From a virus, in IMG/VR virus record IMGVR_UViG_3300033153_007131, positions 1-46,737 of that record: a stretch of DNA of 46,737 nt; one strand, given 5' to 3'. Within the stretch, counting starts at the first letter, position 1, and each line of letters begins with the position of its first letter. The notes under the pieces were generated by a model that saw nothing but the letters and a program-made list of their open reading frames with translations, had not been told where the DNA came from and searched no databases. The position numbers were made by a program, and so were the translations under genes. Below are positions 33,810 to 40,852 of the stretch, one piece after another.

Positions 33810-34561
33810 TTTGGAAACTCCTGTATTTTTTCCGGCCAGTTAAGATTATCTTTTATAAATAGTGGAATGTCATAGTAATGACATTTTGACATTATTTCTT
33901 CTATCCATATTTTTTTTATAACAATTTTGTCTGTTCTGTTGCCTGTCTCTGCGCCGACAATGACCCACTTTGGCAACAAACTAGGGGCAGTAAAAAGTAT
34001 ATTTTCTTGAATTGGTTCAATTGACACGAAAATATTTTTATGCATAATTTTACTTATACTATTCATTCTAGTCTGATAATCAAAATTATTACTAGCGCTA
34101 TAACCCAACCAGCAATTACTCGGCCAATCACTAAAAAAAGTATAACGTTTTGGATTTTTAGTTAAAAACATAAATGTGTGTTGTGGGTTATCTCTGCAAA
34201 CAGTTATTGTGTCTACAATCCAATCACTAGAAACCCAATCACCGAATAGATCACCCATGCTTACGACAAAAATCCTTGATGGTTTTTTAATCTTGTAAGG
34301 TTCTTTTAGTCTATCTTTATAAAACATTGGTTCAAAATTATTGAAAATTGGAAACCTTTTAGCAATTCTGCGTGCATAACAGAACTCACACCCATGATTA
34401 CAGCCAGTAACAGGATTCCATGTGTAATCACACCATTCTATTTTTGTTTTATTCATCCTCAACCTCGGCCATCTGAATATTTTGCCACACTGCCGGCACT
34501 GTATTCGCGTACCGTTTTCTATTTCATAAAATTCATCATGTTCACAATTTGGACATAGCAT
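33806..34561 (-). CDS. Zinc ribbon fused to DUF5131-type (Gp37/Gp68) radical SAM protein
   Basis: A 251-residue protein. Residues 1-30 form a zinc ribbon with C3-x2-C6 and C22-x2-C25. From M37 onward the sequence is the phage Gp37/Gp68 (DUF5131) type: NKTKIEWCDYTWNPVTGCNH, with CxxxCxxC at C54, C58, C61, then FVVSMGDLFGDWV, and FMFLTKNPKRY, IFVSIEPIQENI and WVIVGAETG. Family members are common in phages and carry a 4Fe-4S cluster; substrate is unproven. The N-terminal ribbon is not usual in the proteins I recall, and an internal ATG at 34453 could give the plain form. Good AGGGGG ribosome site before 34561. Confidence 0.88.
   Translation of the reverse strand: MLCPNCEHDEFYEIENGTRIQCRQCGKIFRWPRLRMNKTKIEWCDYTWNPVTGCNHGCEFCYARRIAKRFPIFNNFEPMFYKDRLKEPYKIKKPSRIFVVSMGDLFGDWVSSDWIVDTITVCRDNPQHTFMFLTKNPKRYTFFSDWPSNCWLGYSASNNFDYQTRMNSISKIMHKNIFVSIEPIQENILFTAPSLLPKWVIVGAETGNRTDKIVIKKIWIEEIMSKCHYYDIPLFIKDNLNWPEKIQEFPK
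33807..33830 (-). repeat. 24-bp duplicated initiation region, copy 2
   Basis: Identical to 33581-33604; it includes AGGAG and the ATG of the 68-residue protein. Confidence 0.9.
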
Positions 34562-34570
34562 TGTAACCCC

Positions 34571-34966
34571 CTAAACTTCAATTATATTAAGCGCGAAAAA
34601 ATTATAATTCTTTAGCACGTTCAAAAACTCCTTGAAAGTTTTACCAGAATTTAAAACCGCCCGATTACCTGACAGTTTCCCGAAATACTGAGCCAAGAGT
34701 ATACAACCCTTGGTGTTTCTAGTAACGTTTCCGGCATGGAATAAAACGTTTGATCTATTCGGAACGCCTTGAACCTCGAAGGTTTCGCCGTACCGTATTG
34801 ATGTAATTTTCTTGCAACTATATACCCCTTTTGGTATTGAAGATATATTTTTCTTATTCTTATTCCAGGGCGGTTCTAGTGTTACGCAAAAAGCCACACC
34901 GTCAATTTTCAGTACTCCGAATGTGCCTTTATCGCTCTCATCTACTCTGATTAAATCTACTCGCAT
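34571..34966 (-). CDS. DUF5675-like protein, possible cell-wall enzyme
   Basis: A 131-residue protein of the DUF5675 type: the first 60 residues with FGVLKIDG, TLEPPWNKNKKNISSIPKGV, and then FHAGNVTRNTKGCILLAQ with H77 and C88. The HxGN...GC arrangement recalls the His/Cys pair of L,D-transpeptidase-like (YkuD) folds. The phage has no other recognisable endolysin, so a peptidoglycan role is attractive, but it is inference. Confidence 0.72.
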   Translation of the reverse strand: MRVDLIRVDESDKGTFGVLKIDGVAFCVTLEPPWNKNKKNISSIPKGVYSCKKITSIRYGETFEVQGVPNRSNVLFHAGNVTRNTKGCILLAQYFGKLSGNRAVLNSGKTFKEFLNVLKNYNFFALNIIEV

Positions 34967-34979
34967 ATTACTGCTCCTT

Positions 34980-35438
34980 TTATTTTAATAATTCTGGATT
35001 TTCGTAAATGTTACCGATTACTTCTATATCACCATCGTTGTTACACGGTAAATTATGTAAAGAATGTTCTTCTTCTCCTGCTTCCGCATAAAATCCCCAG
35101 GCCACTGATGAATAATAATCATCACTGGTATCGTGTTTACCAAATTTCACTATCCAATTTCTACCAATAAATTCACTATCAACATTGTTCCAGTAATTTT
35201 TAATTATATCACCCTCGAAAATCTCTTCACCGTGTTTGTCCTTGAGATGGGTTGATTGCGCAATAACTAAATCATCATCTGATTGATGATTAAATGAGTC
35301 ACCATTATTTTTGAATAATCTAAATTTTTCACCATCAATATTTGGGTGAATGAATATTATTTTTTGATTTGACAATTCATCATAATTAACCCATCGTTTT
35401 TCTGGTTTATGCCAGACCCTAAACTTAAACTCTCTCAT
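34980..35438 (-). CDS. YopX-like protein (copy 2)
   Basis: A 152-residue YopX-family protein: FKFRVWHKPEKRWVNYDE at the start, then THLKDKHGEEIFEGDIIKNY and a C-terminal DIEVIGNIYENPELL. Its N-terminal half differs from copy 1 but the C-terminal half is nearly identical, as encoded by 35003-35223. Function unknown. Its stop/start arrangement with the ATPase gene is a four-base overlap. Confidence 0.85.
   Translation of the reverse strand: MREFKFRVWHKPEKRWVNYDELSNQKIIFIHPNIDGEKFRLFKNNGDSFNHQSDDDLVIAQSTHLKDKHGEEIFEGDIIKNYWNNVDSEFIGRNWIVKFGKHDTSDDYYSSVAWGFYAEAGEEEHSLHNLPCNNDGDIEVIGNIYENPELLK
35003..35223 (-). repeat. 221-bp segment duplicated from the first YopX gene
   Basis: Near-identical partner of 32855-33075 without insertions or deletions. 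Confidence 0.9.
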
Positions 35439-36928
35439 TTTTTTACCCTCTTTACCGGCTTACCGTTTACTATTTCTCGCTCACATGGATGCTCTGGCTT
35501 TCCACAGCGGGTATAACACACCCGTATTCCTGCTTTTTCCGCTGCCTCGTGAAACTCTTTTTTATGTTTAAAGTCAAGATACTGTATTTCATCTATGAAA
35601 ACTGCAATATGACCTCGCTGTTTTGCGAATGCAAATGAAATTTCACTAGCTACTATGGCTCGTTGGGCACTGCTTAGACGGTCAATATGACGATTACCCA
35701 CATACAATTTTTGGTCACGGAAAGCCAGGTCCTTTACTGGTAATTCGCAACGATCAATTAATAGCTTTGGTATCTCGTAAGCAAACGTTTTATAGAGTTG
35801 ATCTTCAAAATTATAACGCTTTTCTATTTCCTCGGCGTCATGTTTACGTTTTGCAATTTGTGCATGCTGAATTTGCAGTTCTTTATAGCGATCAATTTTC
35901 GCTTGACGATTTTCGATTTCAGCCAGTTCAGTATTGAGCTTCTCGGAGCTTGGAACCTTGCTATTTTCAACCGCTTTTTCTGCTTGACCTATTTCTTCTA
36001 TTATTTCTTCCATCTGTTCTTTAGTCGATTTTTTAATTACCCCTTCCATGCTGATTTTAGTCTTAATATCATTGTTCGCTTTCTCATGCCGTTCTTTTAG
36101 ATTAGCAATAGCTTTTTCAAATTTAGTATCATTGCGCTCAATACTAGCCTGTAGTCTCTGTTCGGTTTCATTGCTATCTGTTATACGGTTTTCAAGTTCA
36201 GTATGTTTGTCTGTTAAAGTTTCAAGTCTGTGCGTGGCTATATCGTATTTATCGGCAATGCCCTCTATGGTGTGTATTTGCTTCTTAACTCGCTCTCTAT
36301 CGGCATCTACAGACTCCTGCTTTTCCTCCATTTTTTCAGGTAACGCCGGGGCGGTTTCTAATAGTTCTGAGCATATTTCTTTTGCCCTTTTTAATTCTTG
36401 ATATGTTGCAAGCCTTGTAATCTCGTATTGCTCCGCCTGTTTTTCGCACTCTTCAAATGCGTTCGCATTCAGATCGAACGGATAATAGCCGTCTTTTGGT
36501 ATGTCGCTGTCTTTAATTTCGGGTGAAACGTTTTGTTTAATGTAGCCGACAATATCACCACTAATAAGCTTCAAGGGGTTAATCGCTCTCTTGTCTAGCA
36601 ATTTATCAAGAAAACTTTTCGGCGTGACGCCTTTTTCTAATCCCTTTCCTGTCAATCTATTTCCTTTTTGAGTCTGGATGCGCGACACTGATGCAACTAA
36701 TTTATCCTCCTCATATTCAGAAAGGCGTATCTCGGATTTTTCCTGACCATCTCTGATTTTTTCTAGGTCGTGTGACCCGTCTAAAATAGATTCGATAGCC
36801 GTTAGTATATTAGTCTTGCCCTGTGCATTATCCCCAACAAGCCCAGTAACACCGGGGCTTAGATCAAGATTAAGTTTTTCAATTGTAAGGAAATTTTCAA
36901 TTGATAGTATATAAGATTTTGCTTTCAT
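35435..36928 (-). CDS. RecF/SbcC-like ABC ATPase
   Basis: A 497-residue SMC-related ATPase. Walker A GDNAQGKT is at residues 32-39, with SIENFLTIEKLNLDLSPGVTG before it as in RecF and Rad50. A long coiled coil spans about 160-380. The C-terminal half has RLSSAQRAIVASEISFAFAK, a signature-like segment, followed by AVFIDEIQ (Walker B). I see no CxxC zinc hook at the coiled-coil tip. The C terminus is Cys-rich (VCYTRCGKPEHPC). It probably works with the RecT and RecE-like proteins upstream in end processing. No SbcD partner is visible. Confidence 0.85.
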   Translation of the reverse strand: MKAKSYILSIENFLTIEKLNLDLSPGVTGLVGDNAQGKTNILTAIESILDGSHDLEKIRDGQEKSEIRLSEYEEDKLVASVSRIQTQKGNRLTGKGLEKGVTPKSFLDKLLDKRAINPLKLISGDIVGYIKQNVSPEIKDSDIPKDGYYPFDLNANAFEECEKQAEQYEITRLATYQELKRAKEICSELLETAPALPEKMEEKQESVDADRERVKKQIHTIEGIADKYDIATHRLETLTDKHTELENRITDSNETEQRLQASIERNDTKFEKAIANLKERHEKANNDIKTKISMEGVIKKSTKEQMEEIIEEIGQAEKAVENSKVPSSEKLNTELAEIENRQAKIDRYKELQIQHAQIAKRKHDAEEIEKRYNFEDQLYKTFAYEIPKLLIDRCELPVKDLAFRDQKLYVGNRHIDRLSSAQRAIVASEISFAFAKQRGHIAVFIDEIQYLDFKHKKEFHEAAEKAGIRVCYTRCGKPEHPCEREIVNGKPVKRVKK

Positions 36929-36933
36929 GATTA

Positions 36934-37485
36934 TTATCCTTCAATAATTGATATTAAAATATCAAGTTGTATTTTCCGTTCTGCAGCCCTGTACGCAGCA
37001 CTGTCCGCAGCCCAGTACGCAGCACTGTACGCAGCCCAGTACGCAGCCCTGTCCGCAGCCCTGTCCGCAGCACTGTACGCAGCCCAGTCCGTAGCATTAA
37101 TCGCAGCACTGTCCGCAGCACTGTACGCAGCCCAGCCCACAGCATTAATCGCAGCACTGTAAGCCGGTTCTTCTTTAAATATCTCTATATTAGAATTAAA
37201 ATCATTTTCCTGGTACAGAACAATAATCAACTGTGCAAAATTAATTATTTCTTTGACACCCGATTGCTCTGCTGCTCGTAGAGCACACCTTACAGCAAAC
37301 ATCCTTTGTAGCCGCTCTAAATCTGGTATTGGTCTACAGAAAACAGAAAGCTTGTCTTCGATGGACAAATCGAGTTCAAGAAACTCTAGCAACGTGCCTG
37401 ACCAATTATTGTAGTATGTCATATAATTAGTCCACCGTGCATTACATGGAGATAATGATTTTACAAAATCTTTTGTTATTTTCAT
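36934..37485 (-). CDS. Alanine-rich tetrapeptide-repeat protein
   Basis: A 183-residue protein. Residues 1-107 are a mixed helical region with RCALRAAEQSGVKEI. Residues 108-169 consist of about 16 tetrapeptide units of the AAxx form (for example AAYSAADRAADRAAYWAAYS), encoded by a 12-base near-repeat. A short unrelated tail follows. Some Ala-rich phage proteins of this type are annotated as Imm-5-like putative immunity proteins, but I cannot confirm that. Similar repeats occur in variable phage proteins and may vary in copy number. Stop/start overlap with the RecT-like gene. Confidence 0.7.
   Translation of the reverse strand: MKITKDFVKSLSPCNARWTNYMTYYNNWSGTLLEFLELDLSIEDKLSVFCRPIPDLERLQRMFAVRCALRAAEQSGVKEIINFAQLIIVLYQENDFNSNIEIFKEEPAYSAAINAVGWAAYSAADSAAINATDWAAYSAADRAADRAAYWAAYSAAYWAADSAAYRAAERKIQLDILISIIEG
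36981..37164 (-). repeat. 12-bp tandem repeat array in Ala-rich gene
   Basis: About sixteen near-copies of a 12-base unit (plus-strand pattern gcag-c-ctgt-c) make the tetrapeptide repeats. Because the unit is a multiple of three and lacks stops, it leaves other frames open as well, which explains the spurious plus-strand and second minus-strand ORFs here. Confidence 0.85.
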
Positions 37486-38441
37486 AGATCAAACTCTCCC
37501 TCGTCAAACAGTGGCGGCTCTTCCCCAATTGATTCTTTTTGTTTTTCAAGTGTTGTTTGTCGATCTTCAATTGCAGCGAGTATGAGTTCTTTATCAACTT
37601 TTTTAATTTTCTGTTTTTCAATTGCAACCTTGAAATTATATAAATCCTGTAGTGTGTCAATCTTTTCAACCTCTGAAATTGTTGTTTCAAGTTTTTTATC
37701 AATTTTTGCCGCCGTTTTCACTGGTTCCGGTATTGGTTCTGGCCCTTTTTCCTTTTTTTCAAAATCGTTATTAAGTTGATCAGTAGGATTAGTAAATATT
37801 TCACCCGCCATACCTGTAATATCTTTCATTTGCTGATTTTCTGGTAGTATATCAAAATCGGATTCCATGAGTGGTATACCAAGAAGTACATCTGAAAAGT
37901 TATCTTTTAGAAATCTTGAGCGCGGTTTATGTTTTAACATATCGCGTGTAAATGTTTTCCAAACATAATTTTTGAATAGGCCGGCATGTTCTGCGTCTTC
38001 AATTGTGAAAAAATATTCTTTTTCCTCTTCTTCTTTTCTTTTTCCGATGCAAATTGCAGCATACGGTTTTTCATTCAGATTTTTGTTCTTAACACAAATC
38101 TCATTCATGTTTTTATCGACAATTGACTCCTTAATATATTCCAATAATCCTGAATTGCGTACCATTGCAAGCGGTAAGTCACCATACAGAGCAGGACTGC
38201 CATTCACTATATACAAGTGTTTCATTCCGGTAATAGGCTTAATTCCAAGTTCTGAACATACTTGCAAGCCCACAAATGCCTTTTCTGTACTGTTAAAGTG
38301 ATTCGGCAATAGCCCTGACTTTACAAATACCTGCGCTACCTGCCATAGTCCAGCCATGTTCTTGGGTGCCAACATACCATCTTTAGATACTTCGACAACT
38401 GCTAATTCACTTAATTTTTTTGATTCTTTTTGTTTTTCCAT
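37482..38441 (-). CDS. recT: RecT-like single-strand annealing protein
   Basis: A 319-residue protein. Residues 30-100 show the RecT/Bet pattern: FVKSGLLPNHFNSTEKAFVG, LQVCSELGIKPITGMKHLYI, VNGSPALYGDLPLAMVRNSG. It binds single-stranded DNA and promotes annealing. The C-terminal 120 residues are acidic, Pro/Glu/Lys-rich and unlike the core, possibly a partner-binding tail. It lies next to a RecE-like exonuclease, the standard recombination pair. Confidence 0.88.
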   Translation of the reverse strand: MEKQKESKKLSELAVVEVSKDGMLAPKNMAGLWQVAQVFVKSGLLPNHFNSTEKAFVGLQVCSELGIKPITGMKHLYIVNGSPALYGDLPLAMVRNSGLLEYIKESIVDKNMNEICVKNKNLNEKPYAAICIGKRKEEEEKEYFFTIEDAEHAGLFKNYVWKTFTRDMLKHKPRSRFLKDNFSDVLLGIPLMESDFDILPENQQMKDITGMAGEIFTNPTDQLNNDFEKKEKGPEPIPEPVKTAAKIDKKLETTISEVEKIDTLQDLYNFKVAIEKQKIKKVDKELILAAIEDRQTTLEKQKESIGEEPPLFDEGEFDL

Positions 38442-38469
38442 GATATTATCTCCTTTTTGTTATAAAATT

Positions 38470-39369
38470 TCATTGTTTCATCCATTGTTCTTCTTTTTTC
38501 CACATCCACGGCTCAAATTTCAGTTCTATGGCTTTCTCTGGGTAACACGACCAGTTATCACTATCAACACACTGTTTATATTGTTTTAAAAAATGACCAC
38601 ATAACATGTGTCCGTGCATTATTTCATCTTGACCGAATGGATATACTATAACACCGTAGGGCGGTTCCTTTTCAAGTGCAACTAAAATTGCAGGTGGTTC
38701 TATTCCCAATACCGCCTTAATCCCTTGCTGATAAAACGCTAGACTAATGTGATAACCCAACGTATACGATGTTTTTGAAAAATCTTCATGGGCAACACTA
38801 TTGGCAGTTTTAAGGTCAACTAAATATTTATCGCTCAAATAATCCGGTTTGCACTTACACAACACTCCTGTTTTTACATCTTTCCAAAAGATTGACTGTT
38901 CTGACTTACCACCACTCAATAGTTTTGATGAAACTTTATGTTTACAAACTGCTTCGTGCATGCTTTTACAAATATTAATATCTTCTTGAGTTACGATTTC
39001 ACAACCTTGATTTTTTAATTTCCACTCTCGAACAGCGTTTTTATATACATTTGTTGACCTGGGAGCCTTTGCATCTGCCTTACAGAGAGCTAATGCAAAA
39101 TCATCTGTGTGATATGTGCTGCTAAATTCATCTGGAAGCAATATAAAATCATGTACCATACTGCCAAACTTCATTGCTTTTGTGGGTTCATGGCGTTCTG
39201 TTATAGCAACATAAACATGTGCAGGCGATAACGAGAACTTTTTTAAAACGCTGGACGACAACCCAGGGCCAGCATGATAAACTTCGTTGCTGAGCTCTTT
39301 TGCTGAAAAGATGCGTCCTGCCAGTTTGTCTTGCTTTTCGAGTTCTAACAGATCATTAACTGTAATCAT
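38470..39369 (-). CDS. RecE-like exonuclease (PD-(D/E)XK, DUF3799 type)
   Basis: A 299-residue nuclease with the family's order: GPGLSSSVLKKFSLSPAHVY, AMKFGSMVHDFILLPDEF (H73), CKCKPDYL with D176, and VDLKTA with D185 and K187. These are the metal-binding and catalytic residues of RecE/lambda-exonuclease-type enzymes that make 3' single-stranded ends. It pairs with the RecT-like gene. First sizeable gene transcribed leftward after a 53-residue gene. Confidence 0.9.
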   Translation of the reverse strand: MITVNDLLELEKQDKLAGRIFSAKELSNEVYHAGPGLSSSVLKKFSLSPAHVYVAITERHEPTKAMKFGSMVHDFILLPDEFSSTYHTDDFALALCKADAKAPRSTNVYKNAVREWKLKNQGCEIVTQEDINICKSMHEAVCKHKVSSKLLSGGKSEQSIFWKDVKTGVLCKCKPDYLSDKYLVDLKTANSVAHEDFSKTSYTLGYHISLAFYQQGIKAVLGIEPPAILVALEKEPPYGVIVYPFGQDEIMHGHMLCGHFLKQYKQCVDSDNWSCYPEKAIELKFEPWMWKKEEQWMKQ

Positions 39370-39404
39370 ATTATTTTCCTTTATTGTTTTTTATCCTTTT
39401 GTAT

Positions 39405-39566
39405 TTATTTTTTGTAGTTTTTTAAACCAATTTCCAATAATTCACCAATAAAATCTTTTTTGAAATATCTGCCATATTTATTTTTCAACTGATTTAATAA
39501 TGTATAGATACTTTTTTCTGTTTTCTGAGATATTTCAGCCTCAAATTTAATTGCCTTTTTTTTCAT
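39405..39566 (-). CDS. Small basic protein, possible DNA-binding regulator (53 residues)
   Basis: Frame MKKKAIKFEAEISQKTEKSI, then YTLLNQLKNKYGRYFKKDFI and GELLEIGLKNYKK. It is the first gene leftward from the control region and is short, basic and helix-rich, with a beta-strand-like start. That would suit a ribbon-helix-helix-type repressor acting on the nearby palindromes. AAAGGA lies upstream. Function inferred from position. Confidence 0.55.
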   Translation of the reverse strand: MKKKAIKFEAEISQKTEKSIYTLLNQLKNKYGRYFKKDFIGELLEIGLKNYKK

Positions 39567-39578
39567 TTCAAAATCCTT

Positions 39579-39598
39579 TTTTTGATTTAAATCAAAAA
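39579..39598. promoter_or_regulatory. 20-bp perfect palindrome, possible operator
   Basis: TTTTTGATTTAAATCAAAAA is a perfect inverted repeat overlapping the leftward minus-ten box (39595-39600). It could bind the 53-residue or another early regulator. Confidence 0.55.
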
Positions 39599-39623
39599 TA
39601 AATCAAGCTATGCAATTTGTCAA
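39595..39623 (-). promoter_or_regulatory. Leftward sigma70-type promoter
   Basis: On the minus strand: TTGACA at 39618-39623, 17-base spacer, TATTTT at 39595-39600. It reads into the 53-residue gene and the recombination block. Confidence 0.7.
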
Positions 39624-39671
39624 GAAAAAACTGGGAAAAAAGCAAGAAAAAATCGGGTAATTGTATCGACA

Positions 39672-39702
39672 AATGAATTTTGTATTCATTATATTATTCA
39701 TT
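39672..39702. promoter_or_regulatory. Inverted/direct repeat cluster, possible operator
   Basis: AATGAAT (39672-39678) and ATTCATT (39684-39690) form an inverted repeat with a 5-base spacer. A further ATTCATT lies at 39696-39702, just before the rightward minus-35 box. The layout fits cooperative repressor binding. Confidence 0.5.
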
Positions 39703-39708
39703 TTTGTA

Positions 39709-39737
39709 TTGACAAAATTATTGAATTATGTTAAGAT
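39709..39737 (+). promoter_or_regulatory. Rightward sigma70-type promoter
   Basis: TTGACA at 39709-39714, 17-base spacer, TAAGAT at 39732-39737. A TATAAT also occurs at 39742-39747 and may be the true minus-ten with a poorer minus-35. It drives the early rightward genes. Confidence 0.65.
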
Positions 39738-39767
39738 TAAGTATAATTAAGAAAAGGAGAAAAGGTT

Positions 39768-40007
39768 ATGAAATATTTATTAATAAGAAATGATCGCTGC
39801 TTTGGAGTAACAGAGACTGAAGATAATATCAAAAATTGTAATGTAAATTACGGAAAATTTATTAATGGTGGCCCAATGCTTCATCAGTTTGGTAGAGCAA
39901 CAGCACGAGCAATCAACAAAACAAATTTAAAGAAATTTCTTGGAGGACACAGTACTGAAGAAAGAGAATGGCTGCTCTCAGATAAAGATTATTATGATGT
40001 AAATTAA
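39768..40007 (+). CDS. Early protein, unknown (79 residues)
   Basis: First gene to the right of the control region. It has an N-terminal YLLIRNDRCFGVTETEDNIK, NYGKFINGGPMLHQFGRATA and a charged C terminus. No family recognised. AAGGAG ribosome site 8 bases upstream. As an immediate-early gene it may interfere with host functions. Confidence 0.7.
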   Translation: MKYLLIRNDRCFGVTETEDNIKNCNVNYGKFINGGPMLHQFGRATARAINKTNLKKFLGGHSTEEREWLLSDKDYYDVN

Positions 40008-40022
40008 AAAAGAGGAGGCTAT

Positions 40023-40238
40023 ATGCAAACACTATGGAAATATATAAAAGAAAATAAACTAGAATTAAATGATGAATACTTAAATTTATTCAGAATGTCT
40101 TATCTTAGTGAACAATTTGTTAATGGTGATAATGAAATAGTAGCACATTGTGAATGTGGACGCTGTATTCAATGCCGTGAAAGGGGCACTAAAAATTATG
40201 CGCTATCAATTGGCACAGTAGAGCAATTTATATTATAA
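40023..40238 (+). CDS. Early small Cys-rich protein
   Basis: A 71-residue protein with a helical N-terminal part and a zinc-like CECGRCIQC cluster in the middle. Good GAGG ribosome site. Likely a small regulatory protein; function unknown. Confidence 0.65.
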   Translation: MQTLWKYIKENKLELNDEYLNLFRMSYLSEQFVNGDNEIVAHCECGRCIQCRERGTKNYALSIGTVEQFIL

Positions 40239-40269
40239 AAATTGAATATGATAAAAAATAAGGATAACC

Positions 40270-40449
40270 ATGAAACAAATAGACAAAAAACAAATAATCA
40301 AAAAAATCAATGCTGAAAAGATTGAGCGCGAAAGGTTCACGTTCTATCTTGACAAAAAAATTATCGCCGCTTTTAAAAATGATTGTGCAGCGCGGGGAGT
40401 ATCACAGTCTCAGACCGTTGAGCAGTTAATCAAAACTTGGGTTAATTAA
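40270..40449 (+). CDS. Ribbon-helix-helix-like regulator (59 residues)
   Basis: Frame with a basic N terminus followed by RFTFYLDKKIIAAFKNDCAA, then RGVSQSQTVEQLIKTWVN. This is the strand-helix-helix pattern of RHH (CopG/MetJ-type) repressors, where the short strand contacts DNA. It is short and has a weak AGGA site. Probable transcription regulator of the early region. Confidence 0.65.
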   Translation: MKQIDKKQIIKKINAEKIERERFTFYLDKKIIAAFKNDCAARGVSQSQTVEQLIKTWVN

Positions 40450-40512
40450 TACTGTGATTCGCTTTATTTTAGCTATTTTTCTTATTTTATTGAATTGATC
40501 AAAGGATAAATT

Positions 40513-40671
40513 ATGAGTGAAAATGAATATCTTTGTCTTGGCGTAGACCGTGAGATGATACAGCAGAAATTAATTGAACAGCATAAGGAAATTTTACAAC
40601 TCCACAATGAAATAAAAACCTTGCGGATTGAGAACGAATTGCTTAAAAAGAAAATAAGGAGGAAGATATGA
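40513..40671 (+). CDS. Small coiled-coil protein (52 residues)
   Basis: Frame MSENEYLCLGVDREMIQQKL, then IEQHKEILQLHNEIKTLRIE and a basic end. Leu and Ile heptad spacing from residue 17 suggests a short coiled coil. AAAGGA site upstream. Function unknown. Confidence 0.55.
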   Translation: MSENEYLCLGVDREMIQQKLIEQHKEILQLHNEIKTLRIENELLKKKIRRKI

Positions 40672-40675
40672 TAAT

Positions 40676-40828
40676 ATGCCGGATGATTGGGACATTCTAA
40701 CAATCCACAAAGCGATTAAGTGGCATTACATCAAACTAAAACTACACAATCCAGAAGGATTACCGTTTAAGAAATTTGATAAAAAATACTCCATTAAAAT
40801 GCGAAAAAGTTTTTGCTATTGGATTTAA
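40676..40828 (+). CDS. Small basic protein (50 residues)
   Basis: Frame MPDDWDILTIHKAIKWHYIK, then LKLHNPEGLPFKKFDKKYSI and KMRKSFCYWI. Its AGGAGG site (40657-40662) is 13 bases from this ATG and only 5 from a decoy ATG at 40668, whose frame closes after 10 codons, so the start is uncertain. No known family. Confidence 0.4.
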   Translation: MPDDWDILTIHKAIKWHYIKLKLHNPEGLPFKKFDKKYSIKMRKSFCYWI

Positions 40829-40852
40829 AGATTTCATAACCAAGGAGGTCAC

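Noticed and set aside
36981-37164. Repeat array as CRISPR
   Set aside because: Units are 12 bases, contiguous, without spacers, and in phase with a protein reading frame.
36967-37281. Plus-strand ORF and second minus-strand ORF over the 12-bp repeat
   Set aside because: Their Pro/Val/Arg/Ser or Leu/Arg/Thr monotony comes from reading the same 12-base repeat in other frames. They lack ribosome sites and lie inside the Ala-rich gene.
40668-40700. ATG at 40668 as start of a gene
   Set aside because: It lies close to a strong AGGAGG but its frame stops after 10 codons. It was treated as a decoy and the 40676 frame kept at low confidence.
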